Part shown: positions 37,442 to 45,243 of the stretch, in pieces | How the letters are laid out: every line of letters begins with the position of its first letter | Position numbering within the stretch: the stretch's first letter is position 1 | Origin: Amycolatopsis sp. FBCC-B4732 | GTDB taxonomy: Bacteria; Actinomycetota; Actinomycetes; Mycobacteriales; Pseudonocardiaceae | Direction of reading: 5' to 3' | Assembly (NCBI RefSeq): GCF_023008405.1 | Contig: NZ_CP095376.1 | Span: 7,172,501 to 7,236,500 of the forward strand | DNA: 64,000 nucleotides | Notes under the pieces: model-generated | Databases searched by the model: none | Seen by the model: only the letters and a program-made list of their open reading frames with translations | Told to the model about the DNA's origin: nothing | Position numbers and translations under genes: made by a program

Positions 37442-39298
37442 GTGAAAACCCTGAACATCGGCATCCTGGCCCACATCGACGCCGGGAAGACCAGCCTGAC
37501 CGAGCGCCTGCTCTTCGAAGCGGGTGTCATCGACCACCTCGGCAGCGTCGACCGCGGCGACACCCAGACCGACACCCTGGAGCTCGAACGCCGCCGCGGC
37601 ATCACCATCCGCTCGGCGGTGGCCTCCTTCGTGACCGGCGGCACCCGGATCACGCTGATCGACACCCCGGGCCACTCCGACTTCATCGCCGAGGTCGAGC
37701 GGGCCCTGCGGGTGCTCGACGGCGCCGTCCTGGTGGTGTCGGCCGTCGAGGGCGTCCAGGCCCAGACCCGCGTGCTGATGCGCACGCTGCGCCGCCTGGC
37801 CATCCCGACGCTCGTCTTCGTCAACAAGGCCGACCGGATGGGCGCGCGCGACCAGCTCGCCGACATTCGCGCGAAGCTGGCGCCGCGGGCGTTCGCGCTG
37901 AACGCCGCCACCTCCCCCGACGAGCTGGGCGAACTGCTGGCCGACGGCGACGACACCTTCCTGGAGTCCTATGTGGACGACCGGGCCGACGCCGCCGCCT
38001 GCCGCGCCGAGCTGGCCCGGCAAGTCGGCGCGGCCACGCTGCACCCGGTGCTGGCCGGCTCGGCGATCACCGGCGACGGCGTCGCGGACCTGGTGACGGC
38101 AATGGCCGAACTGCTCCCGGCGACCGAGCGCACCGGCGACGGGCCGCTCGCCGCGACCGTGTTCAAGATCGACCGCGGCCGGGCCGGGGAGAAGATCGCC
38201 TACGCCCGGCTGCACTCCGGTTCTCTGGCCGCGCGGCAGCGGATTTCCTTCTACCGCGGCGAAAGCGAGCTCACCGGCCGGGTCTCCGCGGTCGAAGTCG
38301 CCGGCGACGACGTGGCGCTCGCCGGGGACGTCGCCCGGGTGCGCGGGCTGCGCGAGGTCCGGATCGGCGACCGGCTCGGCACCCCGGGCACCGCGAGTGA
38401 CGGCGTGTTCGCGCCGCCGAGCCTGGAGACCGTCGTCCGGCCGGTCCGGCCCGAGCAGGCCGCGGCCCTGTTCACGGCGCTGACCCGGCTGTCCGAAGAG
38501 GACCCGCTGATCGACGTCCGCCGGTACGGCCACGACGTTTCGGTGCGGCTGTACGGCGAAGTGCAGAAGGAGGTGCTGCGCTCGATGCTGGCCGACGGCG
38601 CCGGCATCGACGTCACCTTCGAGCGGACGCGGACGCTGTACGTCGAGAAGCCGGTCGCCCGCGGCGAGGCCCTCGAAGAGCTGGATCCGGAGCAGCGCCT
38701 GTACTTCTTCGCGACGGTCGGGCTGCGGGTCGAGCCCGGCCCCGGCGTCACGTTCGGCCTGTCGGTGGAGCTGGGGTCGCTGCCCCTGGCGTTCCACAAG
38801 GCGATCGAGGAGACCGTCCACCACACGCTCGGACAGGGGCTCTACGGCTGGGAGGTGCTGGACGTCGCCGTCACGCTGACGCACACGGCGTTCTTCAGCC
38901 CGCTCAGCGCCGCGGGCGACTTCCGGAAGATGACGCCGCTGGTGCTGATGGCGGCGCTGAAGGAGGCCGGCACCCGGGTGCACGAGCCGGTGCACCGCTT
39001 CGAGCTGGAAGTCCCGGTGACCGCCGTCAGCGCGGTGCTGCTCAAGCTGGCCGAGCTGCGCGCGGTCCCCGGCGAACCCGGCACCGGGCCCGGTTCCTGC
39101 ACGCTGCGGGGCACCATCCCGGCGGCACACGTCCACGAGTTCGAGCAGGCGCTGCCGGCGCTCAGCCAGGGCGAAGGCGTCTTCCTCGCCGAGTTCCACG
39201 AGTACCGGCCGTACCCGGGGCCGCCGCCGGTCCGTCCCCGGACCGGCGACAACCCCTTGGACCGCAAGGAATACCTGGCGCAGGTGGCCCGGCGTTAG
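37442..39298 (+). CDS. TetM/OtrA-type ribosomal protection GTPase
   Basis: This 618-aa protein is an EF-G paralogue of the tetracycline ribosome-protection family (OtrA, Tet(M)), which frees ribosomes from tetracycline. GTPase motifs are complete: [11 protein letters not shown] (G1, about 10-20), RRGITI (G2), DTPGHSDF (G3) and NKAD (G4). Domains II, IV and V follow (to about 600). GTG 37442 starts at the conserved [16 protein letters not shown]; an upstream in-frame GTG (37367) would add 25 residues. It may be intrinsic tetracycline resistance or a housekeeping translation factor; no tetracycline biosynthesis genes are near. Its stop overlaps the DUF1206 gene. Confidence 0.87.
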   Translation: MKTLNIGILAHIDAGKTSLTERLLFEAGVIDHLGSVDRGDTQTDTLELERRRGITIRSAVASFVTGGTRITLIDTPGHSDFIAEVERALRVLDGAVLVVSAVEGVQAQTRVLMRTLRRLAIPTLVFVNKADRMGARDQLADIRAKLAPRAFALNAATSPDELGELLADGDDTFLESYVDDRADAAACRAELARQVGAATLHPVLAGSAITGDGVADLVTAMAELLPATERTGDGPLAATVFKIDRGRAGEKIAYARLHSGSLAARQRISFYRGESELTGRVSAVEVAGDDVALAGDVARVRGLREVRIGDRLGTPGTASDGVFAPPSLETVVRPVRPEQAAALFTALTRLSEEDPLIDVRRYGHDVSVRLYGEVQKEVLRSMLADGAGIDVTFERTRTLYVEKPVARGEALEELDPEQRLYFFATVGLRVEPGPGVTFGLSVELGSLPLAFHKAIEETVHHTLGQGLYGWEVLDVAVTLTHTAFFSPLSAAGDFRKMTPLVLMAALKEAGTRVHEPVHRFELEVPVTAVSAVLLKLAELRAVPGEPGTGPGSCTLRGTIPAAHVHEFEQALPALSQGEGVFLAEFHEYRPYPGPPPVRPRTGDNPLDRKEYLAQVARR

Positions 39299-40110
39299 CG
39301 CTTGTGGGCCCAGGCCGCGCCGAAGCAGTACGCGCCGAACGCGGCCAAGCCGAGGGCCACCACGACCAGCAGCACCGGGCCGAAGGGCTGGGCGACGAGC
39401 GTCTTGAGCGCGGCGTCCAGCCCGCCGGCCTTGCCCGGGTCGGCGTTGAACCCGGCGATGGCGAGGAGGATCGCGACGATCGCGAGGACGACGCCCTTGG
39501 CGAGGTAGCCCGTGGTGCCGACCCCGCCGATCCAGCGCTTGGTCTTCCCGGGCAGCTCGTTCGTGTTCAGGTCTTCGAGGAACTTCTTCTTGACGCCCTT
39601 CACGCCGGCGGCGATCGCGACACCCAGCACGCAGGCCGCGGCGATGACCACCAGTGCCGGCCCGGCCGGCAGCTGGAGCAGCTTGGCGGTGAACTCCTGC
39701 TGGCTCTGGTTGCTCGAGCCGCCGCCCCCGCTGCCGGTGGCGATGCGGATGGCGGTGAAGCCGAGCGCGATCACGACGACGCCGCGCGCCGCGGCCCCGA
39801 TCCGCTTGCGCGTCCGCTTGCCGCCGCTGACCCATTCGTAGCCGGTGGCGGCCATCAGGAACTGCCACAGGCCGAACAAGATCAGGCCGACGGCGACGAT
39901 CCAGAGCAGGATCTGGCCGAACGCCGTGGAACCGATCTGCTGAAGTGCACCCTTCTGGTCGGCCTGCTCGCTGTCGCCGAAGGCGACCTGCAAGGCGAGG
40001 TAGGCGATGACGAGGTGCACGACGCCGTAGCACGCCATGCCGATGCGCCCGAGCAGTTGCGCGGTGTCGCTCTTCTCGCCTCTGTCGGCGGTGGCCTCTG
40101 TCCGGTTCAT
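39295..40110 (-). CDS. DUF1206 membrane protein
   Basis: This 271-aa protein has three repeated DUF1206 units, each a pair of hydrophobic helices: [23 protein letters not shown]..., [19 protein letters not shown]... and [21 protein letters not shown].... About six transmembrane segments result. The N terminus ([15 protein letters not shown]) is cytoplasmic. The family is of unknown function and common in actinobacteria. It is convergent with the ribosome-protection gene and divergent from a small hypothetical gene. Confidence 0.88.
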   Translation of the reverse strand: MNRTEATADRGEKSDTAQLLGRIGMACYGVVHLVIAYLALQVAFGDSEQADQKGALQQIGSTAFGQILLWIVAVGLILFGLWQFLMAATGYEWVSGGKRTRKRIGAAARGVVVIALGFTAIRIATGSGGGGSSNQSQQEFTAKLLQLPAGPALVVIAAACVLGVAIAAGVKGVKKKFLEDLNTNELPGKTKRWIGGVGTTGYLAKGVVLAIVAILLAIAGFNADPGKAGGLDAALKTLVAQPFGPVLLVVVALGLAAFGAYCFGAAWAHKR

Positions 40111-40190
40111 GACTTCTGGGGTACCCAGTCCGGACCGGCTTGCGCTGGGCTATGCGGCGGAATTCCGTGCGGCGATGGGAGGATCCCGGT

Positions 40191-40583
40191 ATGGACGCGC
40201 GACTGATCGGCTACTGGTCGGAGTCGGAAGTGCACCCGGGCTCGACCGAGTACACCGAACTCGGCTTCCGCGCCGACGGGACGGGCTGGCAGTACTGGTC
40301 GAGCTGGAGCACGGAGTTCGTCGTCCACCGCTTCACCTGGGACGGCGCCGCGAGCCGCCTCGCGCTCCGGCTCGGCATGGTCCTGGACGGCACCTGGTCG
40401 CTCGACGGCGAGCGGACGCGCCACCGCGTCGAACGCCGCGAGCACGTCGACACGCGGCTCACGCTGGGCTGCTCGCTGACCGACGAGCCGAAGCTGGAGC
40501 TGGACCGCCCGATCGACGAAATGCTCGGCGGCACGCAGTTCCTCTTCGTCCCCGGCGGCGGCGCCGACCCGACGCTCGCCTAA
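40191..40583 (+). CDS. Small soluble protein of unknown function
   Basis: This 130-aa protein is rich in Trp and beta-strand patterns (MDARLIGYWSESEVHPGSTEYTELGFRADGTGWQYWSSWSTEFVVHRF). It resembles small lipocalin-like proteins of actinobacteria, but I cannot name a family. ATG 40191 has GGGAGGA 7 nt upstream. Its stop overlaps the convergent 141-aa gene by 4 bp (CTAA). Confidence 0.75.
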   Translation: MDARLIGYWSESEVHPGSTEYTELGFRADGTGWQYWSSWSTEFVVHRFTWDGAASRLALRLGMVLDGTWSLDGERTRHRVERREHVDTRLTLGCSLTDEPKLELDRPIDEMLGGTQFLFVPGGGADPTLA

Positions 40584-41005
40584 GCGGGGCGGCGCCGGAC
40601 CTCGTCGAGCCCCGTCCAGCCGCCGTTGACGGCGAGCAGCGTCAGGACCTGCTCGGCCTGTTCGGCGAACCGGGCGAGGTCGTCGTGCAGCAGGGCGGCG
40701 CGTTCCCCGTCGAGCTGGTCGACGTCGTCGAACCAGAGCGAGATCACCGAACCGGCGGTGACGGCGAGCCCCTGCGTCAACCGGAGGAAGCCGTCCGACG
40801 GCTCATCGGCGGCCGCGCGGTAAGCGGTTTCGATCTCGTCGCACGCGGCGAGCAGCTCCCGCAGCTGACGAACGGCCCCGGCCGGCGTCCCGTCCCAGGC
40901 GGCCGTCGGCCAGGCACGGTCGGACAGCTCGAGCCACAGCCGCCAGCCGGCGACCAGCTCGGCTTCGTCGTGGGGCGTCCAGGACGCCGGAACCGGCCAG
41001 TACAT
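40580..41005 (-). CDS. Helical protein of unknown function
   Basis: This 141-aa protein is mostly helical and acidic (DEAELVAGWRLWLELSDRAW; QLRELLAACDEIETAYRAAADE; DLARFAEQAEQVLTLLAVNGGW). No domain is recognised. It starts at ATG 41005 and is convergent with the preceding small gene. It is followed on the other side by the lipase gene on the same strand, 68 bp downstream. Confidence 0.7.
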   Translation of the reverse strand: MYWPVPASWTPHDEAELVAGWRLWLELSDRAWPTAAWDGTPAGAVRQLRELLAACDEIETAYRAAADEPSDGFLRLTQGLAVTAGSVISLWFDDVDQLDGERAALLHDDLARFAEQAEQVLTLLAVNGGWTGLDEVRRRPA

Positions 41006-41073
41006 GCTTCGAGGGTGACACCGCCGGAGCGGAAATCCGCCCCGGCGGTGGGTTATGTCTCATGTGGCGAAAC

Positions 41074-42003
41074 TCAGCTGATCACGGGTGGCACCGGCAC
41101 GCAGGGCGGAGTCTTGGCGTGCGCGGGGTCGAGCGCGTTGAGCACCAGCCCCTGCGCGACGGGGTCGTAGGTGATGCCGAGGTGGTCGGTGAAGTCGAGC
41201 CCGCAGACGTTCTGCAGCAGGATGTTCTTGACGTTCGGTTTCGCGGGCAGGAACGCGCTCGTGTACGGCGTGACGACGTCGTCGTACCGGGTCTGGATGA
41301 CGGTGTACTGGATGCCGTCGACGGTCTCGCCCCCGGCGTTCAGGTCGGCGAGGAAGTCCGACCCGACGGCCTGTTCGTTGCACGCCTGGCAGACGGTCCC
41401 GAGCGCGGCGGGCACCCCGGGGATCATCTCGAGGGTGCTGAGCAGCCCGAAGAGGTCGGTCCCGTGGTTGGACGGCGACAGCCCGACCAGCCGGCTGATC
41501 TTGTCGGCGCCGCCGAGGTACTTGATCCAGTACCGGACGTTCATCCCGCCCTGCGAGTGCCCGACGACGTCGAGCTTCTTCGCACCGGTGGCTCGGAGGA
41601 CTTTGTCGCCGAAGGCCGCAAGCGCTTTCGTGGTGTCGGCAACGGGCCCGACGGTCTGCAGGAAGGCCCCGGGCGCCCCGCCGAAGTTCCCGGCGAAGAC
41701 GCAGTACCCGGCGTTGGCGAGCTTCTGCGAGAGGTTGGCCCAGTTTTCGTAGGCGTTGGCGGTGGTCCCGTTGGAGAGCAGCACGGGATTGGGGTGCTGC
41801 GCGGAGGGCTTGCAGTTCCAGTCGTTCGCCCCGGGCGGCGCGATGGTGGGCGCCCCCAGCGAGTAGACCGCGGCCGTGAGGATGTTCGGCTGCACGGGCC
41901 CGGTGGGTTCCCGTTCGGCAGCCCGGCCGGTCCCCGCCCCCAGCACCAGCACCGCCACCGTGGCCGCGGCCGCCGTAAGCCACCTGCGCGTCGTTGCGCC
42001 CAT
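41074..42003 (-). CDS. Secreted lipase/esterase (alpha/beta-hydrolase)
   Basis: This 309-aa hydrolase has a signal peptide (1-31, ending GRAAERE) and the fold of secreted actinobacterial triacylglycerol lipases: the nucleophile serine in VVGHSQGGMNVRYWI, an oxyanion region near SNGTTANAYENW, and candidate acid and histidine in the C-terminal third (TRYDDVVTPY, FTDHLGI). Cysteine pairs such as CQAC and CGLDF...PPC may form disulphides. ATG 42003 is chosen because GAGG lies 8 nt upstream; for GTG 42012 the same site would be too close. It should hydrolyse lipid esters outside the cell. Confidence 0.88.
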   Translation of the reverse strand: MGATTRRWLTAAAATVAVLVLGAGTGRAAEREPTGPVQPNILTAAVYSLGAPTIAPPGANDWNCKPSAQHPNPVLLSNGTTANAYENWANLSQKLANAGYCVFAGNFGGAPGAFLQTVGPVADTTKALAAFGDKVLRATGAKKLDVVGHSQGGMNVRYWIKYLGGADKISRLVGLSPSNHGTDLFGLLSTLEMIPGVPAALGTVCQACNEQAVGSDFLADLNAGGETVDGIQYTVIQTRYDDVVTPYTSAFLPAKPNVKNILLQNVCGLDFTDHLGITYDPVAQGLVLNALDPAHAKTPPCVPVPPVIS

Positions 42004-42136
42004 CCGCTTCACCTCTCTGTGAACCGATGGTGATCCGCGTCACCGCAGGTTTAACGCGCGAGTAACTTGTCCGGACACTCCCCCTGGTGAGTGATTTTCT
42101 TTCGACGTTCGGGCTGGTAAGAGCCACTACGCAAAA

Positions 42137-42168
42137 CGCCCCCGGCACCAGTGGGTGCCGGGGGCGTC
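42137..42168 (-). terminator. Rho-independent terminator of acyl-CoA dehydrogenase
   Basis: A perfect 14-bp GC-rich stem (42137-42150 with 42155-42168) with loop AGTG is followed on the minus strand by GTTTTGCG, giving a short T-run, 14 nt after the acyl-CoA dehydrogenase stop. Confidence 0.85.
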
Positions 42169-42181
42169 GTTCGCGCGGGCG

Positions 42182-43339
42182 TCAGCCCTTGAGCAGGGCC
42201 CGGGCCATGACGACCTTCTGGATCTGGTTCGTGCCTTCGTAGATCTGCGTGATCTTCGCGTCGCGCATCATGCGCTCCACCGGGAAGTCGCGGGTGTAGC
42301 CGGCGCCGCCGAACAGCTGGACCGCGTCCGTCGTCACCTCCATCGCGATGTCCGACGCGTACATCTTCGCCGCCGAGGCCATGAAGCCCGCGCGCTTGTC
42401 GCCGCGCTCCGAGGCCGCTGCCGAGGCGTAGACCAGGTGGCGGGCCGCTTCGATCTTGGTGCCCATGTCGGCCAGCATGAACTGGACGCCCTGGAACTCC
42501 GCGATCGCCTTGCCGAACTGGCGGCGGTCCTTCACGTACGCCACGGCCGCGTCGAGGGCGCCCTGGGCGATGCCCAGTGCCTGGGCGCCGATCGTCGGGC
42601 GGGTGTGGTCGAGGGTGCGCAGGGCCGTCTTCAGGCCGGTGCCCGGCTCGCCGATGATGCGGTCCTCGGGGATCGTGCAGTTCTCGAAGTAGATCTCGCG
42701 CGTCGGGGAGCCCTTGATGCCGAGCTTCTTCTCCTTCGGGCCCACCGAGAAGCCCGGGTCGTCCTTGTGCACGACGAACGCCGAGATGCCGTTGGCCTTC
42801 TTCTCCGCGTCCGGGTCGGTCACGGCCATCACCGTGTACCAGGACGACTCGCCCGCGTTGGTGATCCAGCACTTGGTGCCGTTGAGCACCCAGTGGTCGC
42901 CGTCGAGCCGGGCGCGCGTGCGCATCGACGCGGTGTCCGAGCCCGCTTCGCGCTCCGAAAGCGCGTACGACGCCGAAGCCTCGCCCGACGCGATCGAGGG
43001 CAGCACCAGCTTCTTCACGCTCTCCGAGCCGGACAGGATGATCGGCTGCGTGCCGAGCTTGTTCACGGCCGGGATCAGCGACGCCGACGCGTCGACCCGG
43101 GCGACCTCCTCGATCACGATGCAGGCGCCGACGGCGTCCGCGCCCTGGCCGTCGTACTCCTCGCCGATGTGGACGGCGTTGAAGCCCGACTTGACCAGCG
43201 CGTTGTACGCCTCGATCGGGTAGCGCTCGTTCTCGTCGACCTCGGCCGCGTAGGGCGCGATCTCCTTCTCGGCCAGAGCCCGGACCGCGGCCCGCAGCTC
43301 CTCGTGCTCCTCGGCAAGCTGGTACAGGCCGTCGGTCAC
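42182..43339 (-). CDS. Acyl-CoA dehydrogenase (FadE25-like)
   Basis: This 385-aa flavoenzyme should make the trans-2-enoyl-CoA in fatty-acid beta-oxidation. It shows YALSEREAGSD, WITNAGESSWY, RRQFGKAIAEFQGVQF, LFGGAGYTRDFPVERMMRDAKI and the catalytic glutamate in QIYEGTNQIQ. Length and synteny (between the rml/LCP block and purE-purK) match mycobacterial FadE25 (Rv3274c). ATG 43339 fits the family. The electron-transfer flavoprotein partner is not in the window. An acyl-CoA synthetase lies divergently 114 bp away. Confidence 0.93.
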   Translation of the reverse strand: MTDGLYQLAEEHEELRAAVRALAEKEIAPYAAEVDENERYPIEAYNALVKSGFNAVHIGEEYDGQGADAVGACIVIEEVARVDASASLIPAVNKLGTQPIILSGSESVKKLVLPSIASGEASASYALSEREAGSDTASMRTRARLDGDHWVLNGTKCWITNAGESSWYTVMAVTDPDAEKKANGISAFVVHKDDPGFSVGPKEKKLGIKGSPTREIYFENCTIPEDRIIGEPGTGLKTALRTLDHTRPTIGAQALGIAQGALDAAVAYVKDRRQFGKAIAEFQGVQFMLADMGTKIEAARHLVYASAAASERGDKRAGFMASAAKMYASDIAMEVTTDAVQLFGGAGYTRDFPVERMMRDAKITQIYEGTNQIQKVVMARALLKG

Positions 43340-43453
43340 TTCGGGTCACCTTCTCTGCAACGTCGGAAGAGTTCTGTCGATGTTAGCGCTCGTTCACAGC
43401 AGGTGGCGCCCTCGTCCTTGTGTCGTTGACCGCAGAATTCGTATGGTCGAGTG

Positions 43454-45121
43454 ATGCCGCTCACCGCGCCGACGACGCCGCCCGGTTTGCCCGCCTCCCT
43501 CGACTACCCCGAAGTCTCCGTCGGTTCGATCCTCGCCGCGGGCGCTGCCCGCTGGGGCGACCGGACCGCCTTCGAGCACGACGGCCGAAGCCTGACCTTC
43601 ACCGAGACCTACCGCGCGGCCTGCCGGTTCGCGCACGCGCTGCGGGACCGCGGCATCGGCCGCGGCGACGTCGTGGCGCTGCACCTGCCGAACTGCCTCG
43701 CCTTCCCGGTCGCCTACTACGGCACGCTGCTGGCCGGGGCCACCTTCAGCCCGGCGAACCCGCTGCTCCCGCCGGCCGACCTCGCGTTCCAGCTCGCCGA
43801 CTGCGAGGCCGCGGCCGTGGTGACGTTCGGCCCGGTCGCGGGCGCGCTGGCCGCCGTGGCCGACCGGATCCCGGCGCGGCTCACGGTCGTCGTCGCCCCG
43901 GCCGGTGACCTGGCCGAGGACGCCGTCGAGTTCGAGGCGTTCCAGGCCGGGCAGCCGGAGACGCGCCCCGACGTGGACACCGACGTCCACGAAGACCTCG
44001 CCCACCTCGCCTACACCGGCGGCACGACCGGCCGGTCGAAGGGCGTGCGGCTGACGCACCGCAACGTCGTGGTCAACACCCTCCAGCACGCCTGCTGGGG
44101 CTCCGGCTCGGTGCCGGCGCTCGACGAGCGGGGCGACATCACCCTCGACCAGATCGGCAGCGAGGAAGAGTGGGTGACGCGCCTGGGCACCGGCGTCGCG
44201 ATCAACCTGACGCCGTGGTTCCACGCGATGGGCATCATCGGCGGCCTGAACGCGGCGGTCATCGCGGGCACCAAGATCGTGCTGCACACCCGCTTCGACC
44301 CGGCCGCCTACGTCGCCGACGCCGAACGCCTGCGCATCACGGGCATCGGCGGCGCCCCGGCGCTGTTCGCCGCGCTGCTCGCGACGCCGTCGTTCCACAC
44401 GGCCGACCTGTCGTCGGTCCGCTCGATCGGCTCGGGCGCGGCACCGATGAACCACGCGATGATCAACGCACTGCGCGAGCGCTTCCCGGGCGTCGTCGTC
44501 AGCGAGGGCTACGGCCTCACCGAAGCGACGATGGGCGCGGTGATCTCCCCGACGTACCAGTCGGGCACCCGCAAGGTCGGCTCGGTGGGCGTCCCGATCT
44601 TCGACACGCAGGTCAAGATCGTCCCGGCCGAAGGCGGCGAAGACCCCCTCCCGGCGGGCGAGAAGGGCGAGGTCTGCCTCCGCGGCCCGCAGATCATGCG
44701 GGGCTACCGCAACCGCCCGGAGGAAACGGCGGACGCACTGGTCGACGGCTGGCTCCACACGGGCGACATCGGCATCCTCGACGCCGACGGCTACCTGTCC
44801 ATCGTGGACCGCAAGAAGGACATGCTGCTGTACAAGGGATACAACGTCTTCCCGCGCGAGCTGGAGGAGCTCCTGGTGACGATGCCGGGCGTGGCGGCGG
44901 CCGCGGTGGTCGGCCGCCCGGACGACGAGGTCGGCGAACTGCCGGTCGCGTTCGTGGTGCCGAACGGGCCGTTGGAAGCGGACGAGCTGATGGCCGCGGT
45001 CAACGAGAAGGTGCTGCCGTACAAGCGGTTGCGGGAGGTGCACGTGGTCGAGCAGATCCCGGTGTCCGCGGCGGGGAAGGTGCTGAAGCGCGAACTGCGG
45101 GAGCAGCTGTCAGGTAACTGA
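43454..45121 (+). CDS. Acyl-CoA synthetase (AMP-forming)
   Basis: This 555-aa ligase activates a carboxylic (probably fatty) acid with ATP and CoA. It has the phosphate loop YTGGTTGRSKGV, SEGYGLTEA, WLHTGDIGILDADGYLSIVDRKKDMLLYKGYNV and the catalytic lysine in SAAGKVLKREL. ATG 43454 lies 6 nt after a -10-like TATGGT (43442-43447), so the mRNA is probably leaderless; GTG 43451 is an alternative. It is divergent from the acyl-CoA dehydrogenase, so both may act in one oxidation pathway. Confidence 0.92.
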   Translation: MPLTAPTTPPGLPASLDYPEVSVGSILAAGAARWGDRTAFEHDGRSLTFTETYRAACRFAHALRDRGIGRGDVVALHLPNCLAFPVAYYGTLLAGATFSPANPLLPPADLAFQLADCEAAAVVTFGPVAGALAAVADRIPARLTVVVAPAGDLAEDAVEFEAFQAGQPETRPDVDTDVHEDLAHLAYTGGTTGRSKGVRLTHRNVVVNTLQHACWGSGSVPALDERGDITLDQIGSEEEWVTRLGTGVAINLTPWFHAMGIIGGLNAAVIAGTKIVLHTRFDPAAYVADAERLRITGIGGAPALFAALLATPSFHTADLSSVRSIGSGAAPMNHAMINALRERFPGVVVSEGYGLTEATMGAVISPTYQSGTRKVGSVGVPIFDTQVKIVPAEGGEDPLPAGEKGEVCLRGPQIMRGYRNRPEETADALVDGWLHTGDIGILDADGYLSIVDRKKDMLLYKGYNVFPRELEELLVTMPGVAAAAVVGRPDDEVGELPVAFVVPNGPLEADELMAAVNEKVLPYKRLREVHVVEQIPVSAAGKVLKRELREQLSGN

Positions 45122-45184
45122 CCAATATCGAATACGCATCAGACCGCGGGCGGTGTAACAAAACCCGGACGGACCGCGAAGCGC

Positions 45185-45213
45185 TTCCGAAGCCGTGGCG
45201 AACTGCCTATCAT
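45185..45213 (+). promoter_or_regulatory. Possible promoter of NACHT gene
   Basis: TATCAT (45208-45213) matches the -10 consensus in five of six positions; a weak TTCCGA lies 17 bp upstream (45185-45190). A start near 45220 would leave a short leader with GGGGGA before ATG 45244. Confidence 0.4.
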
Positions 45214-45243
45214 GACGAGAACGACGGCGGCCGGGGGAATTGC

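Noticed and set aside
37315..38400. Plus-strand frame overlapping the start of the ribosome-protection gene
   Set aside because: It is Arg/Pro-rich and lacks any motif beyond its first codons; only its well-placed ATG 37381 was kept as a possible leader signal.
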